Both the position numbers and the translations under genes were made by a program. The notes below the pieces were generated by a model that was not told where the DNA came from, did no database searches, and was given only the letters and a program-made list of their open reading frames with translations. From CALCMJ01 sp964475415 (lineage in GTDB: Bacteria > Bacteroidota > Bacteroidia > Chitinophagales > Saprospiraceae): a DNA stretch of 64,000 bases. The stretch lies in NCBI GenBank assembly GCA_964475415.1, contig CAYYWZ010000014.1:1-64000 (forward strand), in the 5' to 3' direction. Below are positions 50,911-60,608 of the stretch, in pieces (position 1 is the stretch's first letter; every line of letters begins with the position of its first letter).

Positions 50911-53900
50911 ATGCGATTACAGAGTTTACGGATTAAAGGCTTTAAAAGCTTTGCAAACGAAACGGTTATCAATTTTGATGATAACCTTATAGGTGTTGTT
51001 GGACCAAATGGATCAGGTAAATCCAATATAGTCGATTCTATCAGATGGGTGCTAGGAGAGCAGAAAAGTAGTGAGCTAAGGCTCAAAAAAATGAGTGATG
51101 TATTGTTCAATGGAACAAAAACTAGAAAACCAGCTGGCGTTTCCCAGGTTACCCTAGTATTTGAAAATACGAAGAACCTTATCCCTATAGATTTTGATAC
51201 TGTAAGTATATCCCGACTATTATATAGAAATGGCGATAGTGAATATAGACTAAACAATGTAACCTGTAGAAAAAAGGATATTACTAACCTTTTCCTAGAT
51301 TCAGGTATCGGTTCTAATTCATATGCAATTATTGAGCTAGCTATGGTTGATACCATCCTTCAAAACAAGGATCATTCTAGAAGGAAAATGTTCGAGCAAG
51401 GAGCTGGTATATCCAAGTACAAGGTCAGAAAACGTGAAACACAGCAAAAGCTTAACAACACACAAAATGATCTTGAGCGATTAGAAGATATAATATTTGA
51501 ACTCGAGAATAATCTCAAATCTCTAGAAAGACAAGCGAAACGTGCGGAGAAGTTTATCCAGCTTAAAGCTGAATACAAAGAAAAATCTATAGTCTTTACA
51601 AGATTTCAGATTAAAGATCTAGAAGACAAGTTTAGTAAGAGCAAGGTCAAAATAGAAGATGAAGAAGTCAACTATGCTAAAATCAAATCCGCATTTCTTA
51701 CTAAAGAATCTGAGTTAGAAAAATTCAAAACTGATAATCTACAAAAAGAACAAAGTGTAAGTGCTAAGCAAAAAGGCTTAAACCAATTGTTCGACACTAT
51801 AAGACTAGAAGAGAATAAGAAAAACATAAACGAAGAAAAAATTCAGTTCAACAAAAACTCCTTAATTAATCTCGAAAACTCGATAAGTTTCAAGAATAAC
51901 AGAGTTGCTAGCTTAGAGAAGGAAATGCTAGAGTTAAATACCGAGTTGTCTACTGTAAAATTAAGTGCAACTGAAATTTCTACTGCCTTTCTTGCAGCGT
52001 CTAATATCTACCAGGATATAAGAGGAAAATATACTCAGCTGAAAGAAGATTTCAACAAGAATAAGAAACAAATATGGAGTCTAGAAGAACAAAAGACAAA
52101 TCTGGAGAAGCAAAAAGCAATAGAAGAAAATAAGTTAGATACAAATAAGAATCGTCTGCAGATGTTGCATAAGACGAGTGAAGAAAAAGCACCTTATCTT
52201 AAAGAGTTAAGAGATCAGTTAGCCAAGACTACAGAAGTACTTACTCAGTTAGAGCAGCAAGAAACTGAACAAAATGCTAAACTAGAAGCTGCTGTTAATA
52301 ATGAAAAAGAACTACGGTTGCAACTAGATGGTTATAGAAGTGAAATCAGTGCAGTAGATAAAAATCTAGAAAGATCAATGTCAGAAAGAGATCTTCTGAA
52401 AAATATGATTGAAAATCTAGAAGGTTTCCCAGAGTCTATTAAGTATCTAAATAAGAAGTGGGAAAAGGACGCTGTATTGCTGACAGATATAATCGATTAC
52501 GATGAGTCTTATAGGATTTGTGTAGAACAGTATTTTGAGAAATATATAAACTATTTTGTTGTTAACAATGCTGAGGATGGATTAGATGGACTGAACCTCT
52601 TAAAGAAAACGCAGAGTGGTAAAGCTAGTTTCCTCGTTCTAGATGAAATAAAGAACGGTACAACTCACTCTACAAGTCCTGTGGATAATTGTATAGCTTT
52701 GGAATCTGTTATAGAATGCAAAACTATCTATAAGGATCTTATTGCAATGCTTACTCGAAATGTCTATATAGTTGAAGATAACAAGCTAGATAATTTATCA
52801 AAAGATCAGCTTTCTAGTTATACATTTATTAGTAAAGATGGATCTATAATAAAATCTCCGGGAGAAATAAAAGGAGGTTCGTTAGGCTTGTTCGAAGGGA
52901 AAAAGCTCGGTCGTAAAAAGGCACTAGATAAGCTAGAGCAAAAAATAAAGACTCTAGAAAAAAGTAAACAGGAACTAGAAGACAACCTCAACGAGGCAGT
53001 AAAAAACTTGCAAGCAATAAATATTCCAGGACTCAGATATGAGTTATCAGAAATTAAATCAAAAAATTATAACTACTCTAATCAGAAAACGAAATTAGAT
53101 ACAGAAATAAAGAATCAAAACGAAAGTATATCTGGTCTAAACGAAGATATAGAGGAAGAGAAAAAATCGATAGAAACTTCTACAAATAATCTTGTGGAGA
53201 TTGCAAATGAGTTAGACGGTCTACAGGAAAAGTTTAGTGATCTTTCTGTTGCACCAGAACAATCTGAAGAAGAAATTATAGAGATAGAAAAAGAACTAGG
53301 GGAGAAGTCGCAAATTTATAATGACCTACAAATCCAAGATATCAAGCAGCAAGGATTAGTAGACAAGATTAGTACAGATCTAGACTACATAAAGAAGCAG
53401 ATATCTGAAAACAAAGAAAGTATATATGCAGACAGTCAGCGCTTAGTAGAGCTTAAAAGTTCCATAGATCAAGCAGGAGAACTAGTTAAAAACCAAGAAC
53501 AAAAACTTGTAGAGTTATACGAACAGAAAAGTAATGAACAGAAAGTTCTAGGAGAACAAGAACAGGAATATTATGCTGTAAGGAATCAGATAAATGAGCA
53601 AGAAGAAGAGATAAGAAACCTTAATAGAAAGCAACAGCAATCTCAGACTAGACTGAACGAACTAAAAGAAGATCATCACGGTTATCAGCTCAATATGAAC
53701 TCTGCTGCTGAAAGAATGAAAATAGAATTTGATCTAGAGATTGCGGATATTCTTAAGGAAAAAACAGAAAACGAAGATCAAATTGATTTCACTGCTCTAG
53801 GTGAGAAGCTTAATAAAGTAAAAAATAGATTATCTAATTTCGGAGAGGTAAACCCTATGGCTGTAACAGCCTACAATGAAATGAAAGAACGTCTCGACGA

Positions 53901-54474
53901 GATTATAGTCCAGCGTGCAGATATTCTAAAAGCAAAAGAATCTCTACTAGAAACTATATTAGAAATAGAGACTGATGCAGTAGAGAAATTTTCTGAAGCC
54001 TTTACTCAGATATCAGCTAACTTTAAGAAAGTATTCCGAAGTCTGTTTTCTGAGGATGATGATTGTGATCTTGTCTTACTCGATCCTGAACATCCGCTAG
54101 AATCGGATATAGAAATTGTTGCAAAGCCTAAAGGTAAGCGACCTAAATCTCTAGCTCAGTTATCAGGGGGTGAAAAAACACTTACAGCAACAGCTCTTTT
54201 ATTTTCACTCTATCTACTAAAGCCAGCGCCATTCTGTATACTAGATGAGGTAGATGCACCGCTTGATGATGCTAACGTACTTAAGTTTACTAAGCTTATC
54301 AATGCGTTTAAAGGTGAGTCGCAGTTTATACTCATCACGCACAACAAGGCCTCTATGGCTGCTGTGGACGTATTATATGGTGTATACATGCAAGAGCAAG
54401 GAGTATCGGGGATAAGTCCTGTAGACTTTAGAAATTATGAGTATCAACCTATATTGAATACGGTAAATAACTAA
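50911..54474 (+). CDS. smc: Chromosome segregation ATPase SMC
   Basis: SMC dimers form DNA-embracing rings that compact and separate chromosomes. The 1,187-residue length is full for the family. The head is split between the ends: Walker A GVVGPNGSGKSNIVDS and QSSELRLKK-type lead at the N-terminus, signature LAQLSGGEKTLTATALLFS and Walker B PAPFCILDEVDAPLDDANV at the C-terminus. Long Lys/Glu-rich coiled coils (about 170-490 and 670-1000) flank a hinge (about 495-660, FPESIKYLNKKW, SGKASFLVLDEI). It starts near a possible leaderless promoter; the acpH-like gene follows three bases after its stop. Confidence 0.95.
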   Translation: MRLQSLRIKGFKSFANETVINFDDNLIGVVGPNGSGKSNIVDSIRWVLGEQKSSELRLKKMSDVLFNGTKTRKPAGVSQVTLVFENTKNLIPIDFDTVSISRLLYRNGDSEYRLNNVTCRKKDITNLFLDSGIGSNSYAIIELAMVDTILQNKDHSRRKMFEQGAGISKYKVRKRETQQKLNNTQNDLERLEDIIFELENNLKSLERQAKRAEKFIQLKAEYKEKSIVFTRFQIKDLEDKFSKSKVKIEDEEVNYAKIKSAFLTKESELEKFKTDNLQKEQSVSAKQKGLNQLFDTIRLEENKKNINEEKIQFNKNSLINLENSISFKNNRVASLEKEMLELNTELSTVKLSATEISTAFLAASNIYQDIRGKYTQLKEDFNKNKKQIWSLEEQKTNLEKQKAIEENKLDTNKNRLQMLHKTSEEKAPYLKELRDQLAKTTEVLTQLEQQETEQNAKLEAAVNNEKELRLQLDGYRSEISAVDKNLERSMSERDLLKNMIENLEGFPESIKYLNKKWEKDAVLLTDIIDYDESYRICVEQYFEKYINYFVVNNAEDGLDGLNLLKKTQSGKASFLVLDEIKNGTTHSTSPVDNCIALESVIECKTIYKDLIAMLTRNVYIVEDNKLDNLSKDQLSSYTFISKDGSIIKSPGEIKGGSLGLFEGKKLGRKKALDKLEQKIKTLEKSKQELEDNLNEAVKNLQAINIPGLRYELSEIKSKNYNYSNQKTKLDTEIKNQNESISGLNEDIEEEKKSIETSTNNLVEIANELDGLQEKFSDLSVAPEQSEEEIIEIEKELGEKSQIYNDLQIQDIKQQGLVDKISTDLDYIKKQISENKESIYADSQRLVELKSSIDQAGELVKNQEQKLVELYEQKSNEQKVLGEQEQEYYAVRNQINEQEEEIRNLNRKQQQSQTRLNELKEDHHGYQLNMNSAAERMKIEFDLEIADILKEKTENEDQIDFTALGEKLNKVKNRLSNFGEVNPMAVTAYNEMKERLDEIIVQRADILKAKESLLETILEIETDAVEKFSEAFTQISANFKKVFRSLFSEDDDCDLVLLDPEHPLESDIEIVAKPKGKRPKSLAQLSGGEKTLTATALLFSLYLLKPAPFCILDEVDAPLDDANVLKFTKLINAFKGESQFILITHNKASMAAVDVLYGVYMQEQGVSGISPVDFRNYEYQPILNTVNN

Positions 54475-54477
54475 TAA

Positions 54478-55065
54478 TTGAATTATTTAGCGCATTGTTT
54501 TCTTTCCTGTTCTACTGAAGAAATTCTGATTGGAAATTTTATAGCGGATAGTATTAGTAGGAAATCTCCTAAGACCTTTAGTAATGAGATACAGCTGGGT
54601 ATTGCTTTACATAAGAAGATAGATACTTTTACTGATAAACATCCTAAAGTAAAAGAAGCTGTAGTTGTGCTTCGAGAAAGACATGGTAAATATGCACCTG
54701 TCGTATCTGATATCTTATGGGATTATTACCTAGCTAATAATTGGTCTTTATATTCTGATGAAACATTAGAAGATTTTACAACTAGAACTTATACCATATT
54801 TCAAAAATTTAAATCTCAGATGCCATTACGTATGTCAAAAAATATTGACAGTATGATTGCGGCCAATTTCTTGCTGAGATATAGAAGCTTAGAAGGACTG
54901 AAAGAATCTTTTGGACATATGGATAGAAGAACTAAGTTTCCGTCTAATTTTGTAGATGCTATAGATGATATAAATGAAAATCAAGATCTCTTCAATAAAT
55001 TATTTAACGAATTCTTTCCGGATCTGATTCATCTAGCGAAAGTAGAATGTAACTGCACTCATTAA
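54478..55065 (+). CDS. ACP phosphodiesterase-like protein (AcpH family)
   Basis: AcpH removes the phosphopantetheine arm from acyl carrier protein. The 195 residues show the opening MNYLAHCFLS, EILIGNFIADSISR, IALHKKIDTFTDKHP with the histidine/aspartate metal motifs, VVSDILWDYYLANNW, and MIAANFLLRYRSLEGL. It uses a TTG start and sits right behind smc, so it is probably cotranscribed; the functional link is not obvious. A hydrolase of another phosphodiester is possible, since several family members are uncharacterised. Confidence 0.83.
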   Translation: MNYLAHCFLSCSTEEILIGNFIADSISRKSPKTFSNEIQLGIALHKKIDTFTDKHPKVKEAVVVLRERHGKYAPVVSDILWDYYLANNWSLYSDETLEDFTTRTYTIFQKFKSQMPLRMSKNIDSMIAANFLLRYRSLEGLKESFGHMDRRTKFPSNFVDAIDDINENQDLFNKLFNEFFPDLIHLAKVECNCTH

Positions 55066-55077
55066 AATCAGTTCTAC

Positions 55078-55803
55078 TTATCCTTCGAAATTAAAGGAAA
55101 GGGTGAAAGTGCGACTCTGAACAGTTTCTAAGATTCTAGATTGGTTCAGACTATTTTTGAAAATGTGAATATTGCCTATTCCTCTGGATATTTTAATCTC
55201 AGGTGAGAAAATAAAGTAAGGAAAGAAAAATTGCATTCCCACCCCATATTCTATCTGGAAATCATGTGGAGAAAGCTGAATTAGATTTTCTGCGAGTTCT
55301 ACTCTTGCTCTAGAGTTAGATTGTACATCAAAGGTATATTTAGAACCTATAATAACAAACACTCTCTTGTCCTTATAAGGTAAAGATTTGAATCTAAGTT
55401 GGAATGGTATTTCGAAAAATACAGATTCTATCTTCTGAGTTGTCCTAGGTAGATCTGGATTTGTGTTGATAAACTCAAAATTTCGTTCCGAAAATGAAAA
55501 GCCAGGAAGTGCTCTGAAATCGAAATAATCACCGATTTTTAGATTAGCAATCATGTTAAGATTTAAACCTGGCCCACTTATACTTTCCACCACATTTATA
55601 TCTGTATTTGCAACAAATTCTCTGGATTTAGAAATCCTATAACCAGAACTATTGTAACCAAATGCCATTCCAAAGTAATAAGGCTTTTTCTGAAAATCTA
55701 GATAGTTATAGTTGTCTCTAGTACTGAATTGAGCACTTATATCCTGATCCAAGAAACAAAGCAAAAAGCTACAAACAAAAAATATTTTCAAACCTCTATT
55801 CAT
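55078..55803 (-). CDS. porT: PorT/SprT-like outer-membrane protein of the type IX secretion system
   Basis: PorT is an outer-membrane beta-barrel needed for T9SS. The 241-residue protein has a signal peptide (IFFVCSFLLCFLDQDISA) and a compact barrel. NYNYLDFQKKPYYFGMAFGYNSSGYRI near the start, LNLNMIANLKIGDYFDFRALPGFSFSERNF, FEIPFQLRFKS and FFFPYFIFSPEIKISRGI are typical of the PorT family. It would help export the giant protein encoded at 26637-48417. Generic PorT-like porins also exist in this phylum, so the T9SS assignment is likely but not certain. Confidence 0.75.
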   Translation of the reverse strand: MNRGLKIFFVCSFLLCFLDQDISAQFSTRDNYNYLDFQKKPYYFGMAFGYNSSGYRISKSREFVANTDINVVESISGPGLNLNMIANLKIGDYFDFRALPGFSFSERNFEFINTNPDLPRTTQKIESVFFEIPFQLRFKSLPYKDKRVFVIIGSKYTFDVQSNSRARVELAENLIQLSPHDFQIEYGVGMQFFFPYFIFSPEIKISRGIGNIHIFKNSLNQSRILETVQSRTFTLSFNFEG

Positions 55804-56146
55804 GTGGACTAATTCGTTCTATCTATAGTTGATAAATATATTGACATAAAATCGAATACAATCAACTGATAATCTATACTTAACGGCTAAAATCAACCAA
55901 AAATTTTATAAAGAATAATTTCATAATACTGGCATAAATAGAAACATCATGATATTTTCTAAAAATCGGTTTATTTATGCGCTTATAAAGCGAAATTACA
56001 ACTTACTAATGTCAAAAATATCAATATGTATAGAGTATTTTTAGAATAGCTTATTTGACATGCTTAATTAATAAGAAATTCTTTCCTATTCTGCTGATTT
56101 TTCACTAAATTTGCACCTTAAGTTTAGAAATATATAAAATATATAA
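55804..56146. other. Divergent intergenic region between porT and gyrA
   Basis: These 343 bases contain no gene. They hold a -7 element for gyrA (56106-56113) and a small palindrome CGCTT-ATA-AAGCG at 55980-55992 that could be an operator. No terminator is needed because the genes diverge. Confidence 0.5.
56106..56113 (+). promoter_or_regulatory. -7 promoter element of gyrA
   Basis: TAAATTTG matches the Bacteroidota TAnnTTTG consensus and lies 33 bases before the ATG. A convincing -33 TTTG is not found. Confidence 0.5.
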
Positions 56147-58615
56147 ATGGCAGAAAATCAGAGGATTATACCAATTAATATAGAAGATGAAATGAAATCG
56201 GCTTATATTGACTATTCTATGTCTGTAATAGTCTCTAGAGCCTTGCCAGATGTTAGAGATGGATTGAAGCCTGTACATAGAAGAGTGCTATATGGTATGT
56301 CTGATTTGGGTTTGACAAATAATAAGGCTCATAAGAAATCAGCAAGGATAGTAGGAGAGGTGTTAGGAAAGTACCATCCTCACGGTGATACATCAGTTTA
56401 TGATTCTATGGTAAGGATGGCACAAGATTGGTCACTGAGATATCCACTAGTGGATGGTCAGGGGAATTTTGGCTCTATGGATGGAGATAGTCCAGCGGCG
56501 ATGAGGTATACAGAGGCAAGATTAGAAAAGATTTCTGATGAGATTTTGTCAGATATTAAGAAGGATACGGTAGACTTTAGCCTTAACTTTGACGATACCT
56601 TACAAGAGCCTACAGTTCTTCCTACCAGGATACCTAATTTACTTATAAATGGCGCATCAGGTATTGCCGTAGGTATGGCAACGAATATGTTACCGCATAA
56701 CCTTAACGAAGTTATAGATGGCACAATAGCTACAATAGATAATCCAGAAATGGAGCTAGAAGAGTTGATGACACATATAAAAGCACCAGATTTTCCTACA
56801 GGAGGAACCATATACGGGACAGATGGGGTAAGAGAAGCATTTGCTACAGGAAGAGGAAGAGTTGTTGTAAGAGGTAAAGCGAATATAGAAGAAAACGCAA
56901 ATGGTAAAGAGACTATAATAATCACAGAGATTCCTTATCAGGTAAATAAGGCTAATCTAGTAATGAAAATTGCTGAGCTTGTCAATACAGAAAAAATATC
57001 AGGTATATCAGATATTAGAGATGAGTCTGACAGAAGAGGTTTAAGAATAGTTGTAGATATCAAAAGAGATTCTATGGCAAATGTAGTGCTGAGTAAACTC
57101 TATAAGATGACGCCGCTACAATCTTCTTATGGTGTAAATAATGTTGCACTTGTCAATGGCAGACCTGAGATACTGAACCTTAGACAAATTATAGATGAGT
57201 TTGTTAAATTCCGTATCGAAGTTGTTGTTAGAAGAACACAGTTCGAGCTTAAGAAGGCAGAAGAGAGAGCGCATATATTAGAAGGACTTATTATTGCGCT
57301 AGATAACCTAGATGAGGTTATAAAAATTATCAGAAACTCTAAGACGGTAGAAGATGCGAAAAATGGTTTGATGACTAGCTTCAAGCTATCAGAGATTCAA
57401 GCTAAGGCTATATTAGAGATGAGATTGCAGAAACTAGTAAGCTTAGAGATAGAAAAAGTAAGAAAGGAATACAACGAATTGATGGTTCTTATAGAGGACC
57501 TAAAAGATATTCTAGCTAGTGAAGGTAGACAGAAGGAGATTGTAAAAGAAGAGCTAAGAGAAGTAAAAGATAAGTACGGTGACGAGCGAAGAACAGATAT
57601 TACTTTTGCTGATGGTGATATCAGTATAGAAGATATGATTCCTAATGAGAAAGTGGTTATTACTATTTCTAATTTAGGTTATATCAAAAGAACGAAAGCT
57701 ACAGAATTCAAAGCTCAAAGTAGAGGAGGGAGAGGATCCAGAGGTTCTAAGACAAGGGACCAAGATATGATAGAGCATTTGTTCGTAGCAGATACACATA
57801 ACTATCTACTTCTATTTACAGAGCAAGGTAGGTGTTTCTGGTTGAGAGTATATGAAATTCCTGAAGCGGCTAAGACTTCTCAAGGGCGTGTCATTCAGAA
57901 CATCATCTCTCTTCCTAAAGAAGATAAGGTAAAAGCTTACATCAAAATAGAAGATCTTAAAGACGAGGAGTTCCTTAAGAATAACTGCATTGTTTTCTGT
58001 ACTAAAAAAGGTACGATCAAGAAAACACTAGTAGAAGCTTTCTCCAGACCTAGGGTAAATGGTATAAATGCCATTACTATAAAAGAAGGTGATCAGTTGT
58101 TGGAAGTTAAATTGACAAATGGAAATTCCGAAATTATTGTAGCAAACAGAAATGGTAGAGCTATAAGATTCGATGAAGGTAAGGTAAGAGAAATGGGTCG
58201 TTCTGCTGCTGGAGTTAGAGCGATGAGAATGACAGACGAAGAGGATGAGATAGTAGGAATGGTAAGTATAGACAAGGGGGATTTGGATCATTCTTTATTG
58301 GTTGTCTCTGAACATGGAAATGGTAAGCGTTCAGCTCTAGAAGAGTATTCTGTAACTAATAGAGGTGGAAAAGGAGTTAAAACCATGCAGCTAAACGATA
58401 AGACGGGCAAACTGGTTGCGCTAAAAGCTGTGACATCTGAACAAGATCTTTTGATTACGACTAAATCTGGTATTATTATCAGAATGCCAGTATCAGATAT
58501 AAGAGTTATGGGTAGGGCTACTCAGGGCGTCAGAGTCATAAAATTAACTGGAAAAGAGTCTATTTCTGATGTAGCTGTAATTGCAAAATCAGAAGAAAGC
58601 GATGAAGAAGAATAA
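56147..58615 (+). CDS. gyrA: DNA gyrase subunit A
   Basis: GyrA cuts and rejoins DNA while GyrB hydrolyses ATP to introduce negative supercoils. The 822 residues begin with the conserved MKSAYIDYSMSVIVSRALPDVRDGLKPVHRR. The active-site Tyr121 lies in SPAAMRYTEARL. The quinolone region reads HPHGDTSVYDSM, with Thr at the Ser83-equivalent and Asp at the 87-equivalent. The C-terminal beta-pinwheel has the GyrA-box equivalent SRGGRGSRG, which separates it from ParC. The end is acidic (SEESDEEE). A secreted TPR protein follows with its own promoter. Confidence 0.96.
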   Translation: MAENQRIIPINIEDEMKSAYIDYSMSVIVSRALPDVRDGLKPVHRRVLYGMSDLGLTNNKAHKKSARIVGEVLGKYHPHGDTSVYDSMVRMAQDWSLRYPLVDGQGNFGSMDGDSPAAMRYTEARLEKISDEILSDIKKDTVDFSLNFDDTLQEPTVLPTRIPNLLINGASGIAVGMATNMLPHNLNEVIDGTIATIDNPEMELEELMTHIKAPDFPTGGTIYGTDGVREAFATGRGRVVVRGKANIEENANGKETIIITEIPYQVNKANLVMKIAELVNTEKISGISDIRDESDRRGLRIVVDIKRDSMANVVLSKLYKMTPLQSSYGVNNVALVNGRPEILNLRQIIDEFVKFRIEVVVRRTQFELKKAEERAHILEGLIIALDNLDEVIKIIRNSKTVEDAKNGLMTSFKLSEIQAKAILEMRLQKLVSLEIEKVRKEYNELMVLIEDLKDILASEGRQKEIVKEELREVKDKYGDERRTDITFADGDISIEDMIPNEKVVITISNLGYIKRTKATEFKAQSRGGRGSRGSKTRDQDMIEHLFVADTHNYLLLFTEQGRCFWLRVYEIPEAAKTSQGRVIQNIISLPKEDKVKAYIKIEDLKDEEFLKNNCIVFCTKKGTIKKTLVEAFSRPRVNGINAITIKEGDQLLEVKLTNGNSEIIVANRNGRAIRFDEGKVREMGRSAAGVRAMRMTDEEDEIVGMVSIDKGDLDHSLLVVSEHGNGKRSALEEYSVTNRGGKGVKTMQLNDKTGKLVALKAVTSEQDLLITTKSGIIIRMPVSDIRVMGRATQGVRVIKLTGKESISDVAVIAKSEESDEEE

Positions 58616-58646
58616 AATCTTAACGTATCATAAATTAAATTTAACA

Positions 58647-58678
58647 TTTGTTAAGGATTATTATTAATACTAAATTTG
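58647..58678 (+). promoter_or_regulatory. Bacteroidota promoter of the secreted TPR gene
   Basis: A -33 TTTG (58647-58650) and a -7 TAAATTTG (58671-58678) are separated by 20 bases, a full match to the Bacteroidota sigma consensus. The start codon lies 41 bases further on, so the TPR gene is transcribed independently of gyrA. Confidence 0.7.
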
Positions 58679-58719
58679 TCTTATAGTTGTGTAATCAATT
58701 TTTAAATAAATATTAATAA

Positions 58720-59997
58720 ATGAAAAATCTCAGTCTCACCCTTTTAGCGTTTTTGTTTATGATCACTGGGTCATTACAAGCGCAAGACGCTAAAAAAGCG
58801 TTTAAATCAGCTGAAAAAGCAGTAAAATCTTTTATAAAAAACCCTGCAGATGAATCTAACTCTGTTGCTTCTATAAAAGAATCTTTCGATACCGCCTTTG
58901 CTAGTTCTGATATTAGTGATCAATCTAAGAACTGGATAAAGAAAGGAGATCTTCTAACTAAGATTGCTGATATAGAATATATAAAATCTGTTACTCCTGG
59001 CGCTAACTATCAGATACAGTATAAAGATGCTGCTCTAGATGCTTATCAGGCTTACATGAAAGCTAAAGAGTTAGGAGATGAAAAGAAATATCTATCAGGA
59101 ATAGATGGATTGGAAGGTCATCTAAATAATACTGCAGCTCTTGTTTATTCAAATAAAGATTATAAAAGTGCATTTCAATTATTTAAAACAAGTATTGATG
59201 CTAAAAAAATGCTCAATGCAGCAGGAAAAGAATCTAGATTAGATGTAGACACCTTATATAGAGATCAAGTTCTATTTACAGCCGTAAGTGGTTTCTATGG
59301 AGAAATGGCAGAAGAATCTAAGCCTTACTTTTTAGAACTTAAAGAGGCTGGAAATGCAGACGCAGTTGTATATGAAGCATTATATTCTATGACTTCTGAG
59401 ACAAACCAAGAAGAGGCATTAATGTACTTAGAAGAGGGTAGAAAAGCACACCCTGAAGATACAGGTATGTTATTTAGCGAAATAAATCATTATCTGAAGG
59501 CGGGAGAACTAGAAAAACTTATTTCTAAGTTAGAATTAGCTATAGAGCAAGAGCCTGATAATATTACCGTTTATACAACTATGGGATCTGTATATGATCA
59601 ACTGCATCAGCAAGAAACTAAGGCTGGAAATGCAGCTAAAGGCACTGAGTATTTTGGAAAAGCTTTAGAATACTTTAATGCTGCTAAAGCTAAAGATCCT
59701 AAGAACTTTGATGCTGCATATAGCGTAGGGGCACTTTATTATAACAAAGCTGCAGGTATGGTAGATGGACTTAACGAGCTAGCAAATGATTTTTCTGCTG
59801 ATGGTATGAAAAAATATGATGCTAAGAAAGTAGAGATGGATAAAATTTTCGAACAAGCTCTTCCGTTTTTCAAAGAAGCTGAGGCGCTAAAGCCTAATGA
59901 TGTAAATACGATCATCGCCCTGAAAGAAATCTATGCAAGAATGAATAAGCTAGACAAGGCTGACGAATACAAAGCAAAGTTAGATAGCATGAACTAA
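58720..59997 (+). CDS. Secreted tetratricopeptide repeat protein
   Basis: The 425-residue protein has a signal peptide (LTLLAFLFMITGSLQA) and several TPR motifs: LNNTAALVYSNKDYKSAFQLFKTSI, EALMYLEEGRKAHPEDTGMLF, LELAIEQEPDNITVYTTMGSVYDQ and EALKPNDVNTIIALKEIYARMNKLDKADEY. Genes of this kind lie behind gyrA in other Bacteroidota as well (recalled, not searched). It is probably periplasmic and binds proteins; a partner cannot be named. A strong promoter and a strong terminator make it a single-gene unit. Confidence 0.85.
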   Translation: MKNLSLTLLAFLFMITGSLQAQDAKKAFKSAEKAVKSFIKNPADESNSVASIKESFDTAFASSDISDQSKNWIKKGDLLTKIADIEYIKSVTPGANYQIQYKDAALDAYQAYMKAKELGDEKKYLSGIDGLEGHLNNTAALVYSNKDYKSAFQLFKTSIDAKKMLNAAGKESRLDVDTLYRDQVLFTAVSGFYGEMAEESKPYFLELKEAGNADAVVYEALYSMTSETNQEEALMYLEEGRKAHPEDTGMLFSEINHYLKAGELEKLISKLELAIEQEPDNITVYTTMGSVYDQLHQQETKAGNAAKGTEYFGKALEYFNAAKAKDPKNFDAAYSVGALYYNKAAGMVDGLNELANDFSADGMKKYDAKKVEMDKIFEQALPFFKEAEALKPNDVNTIIALKEIYARMNKLDKADEYKAKLDSMN

Positions 59998-60021
59998 GCT
60001 AACTTATAAATAAATTCTAAG

Positions 60022-60055
60022 AGAGTCATTCATTTATTGGATGACTCTTTTTTTT
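60022..60055 (+). terminator. Intrinsic terminator after the TPR gene
   Basis: AGAGTCATTCA (60022-60032) pairs with TGGATGACTCT (60038-60048) over 11 bases with one wobble, a 5-base loop, and eight Ts at 60048-60055. Confidence 0.92.
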
Positions 60056-60101
60056 GCCCATAGCTGGTATCAGAAAAAGATAAAAAATACTTTTCACATC
60101 T

Positions 60102-60173
60102 TTACTTCAGACGGCTGAGCCAAATGAAGCTTTAAAGAAGGCATTAAAAGCATTCAAAAAGTCCATTAAATAA
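60102..60173 (+). pseudogene. DUF1778-type antitoxin remnant
   Basis: The last ~23 codons read LLQTAEPNEALKKALKAFKKS-IK and stop at 60171-60173, directly before the GNAT ATG. The EPNEAL stretch is the C-terminal toxin-binding tail of DUF1778 (TacA/AtaR-like) antitoxins. The DNA-binding N-terminal half is missing; a stop lies just upstream in frame. Confidence 0.7.
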
Positions 60174-60511
60174 ATGGATTATTTATCTGTTACTCTTGAA
60201 AAATCATTTGCTAGATGTGATTTTGATTGTCAAAATTCATCTCTAAATGATTACATCAAGAAGCAAGTAAGTCAAGATGTAAAAAAGAAACTATCTGTTT
60301 GTTTTGTTTTATTAGCAGATGACAATAAAACTGTAGCAAGATTCTACACTTTATCCAATGGTAGTATTTATTATGAGAATGTGTAGCAGTAATTATAGAC
60401 CCGATTGATAAATATGCTGAAAGTTATTTTTCACATTTTGGTTTTGTAAAGCTTCCGGACAGTGGAAAAATGTTCTTAGATATGAAAAGAATTAAAAACC
60501 TAAACTTATAA
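60174..60511 (+). pseudogene. GNAT-family toxin remnant (TacT/AtaT-like) with internal deletion
   Basis: GNAT toxins acetylate aminoacyl-tRNA and are paired with DUF1778 antitoxins. The first part (60174-60386) has FDCQNSSLNDYIKKQ and FYTLSNGSIYYENV, the classical toxin N-terminus. Right after this the frame changes and a C-terminal part follows (60386-60511): VIIDPIDKYAESYFSHFGFV and MFLDMKRI. Roughly 60-70 residues in between, including the acetyl-CoA-binding loop, are gone. The gene cannot make an active enzyme. Together with the antitoxin tail upstream it marks a dead type II toxin-antitoxin module. Confidence 0.82.
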
Positions 60512-60608
60512 AGACAATAAGTAAAATAGTCGTATCCTCTCTTACTTTGTTATAGAAGGGATGTTACTTGACCATCAAATATAATCTTCTCAATAAGGCT
60601 GAGCATTA

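Noticed and set aside
54475..55077. Link between SMC and the ACP phosphodiesterase-like protein as a functional system
   Set aside because: Close spacing alone suggests cotranscription, but no shared pathway is known or visible.
56387..56430. Thr at the Ser83-equivalent of GyrA as a quinolone-resistance mutation
   Set aside because: Thr is the natural residue at this position in several bacteria, and the Asp87-equivalent is intact. Nothing indicates a selected change.
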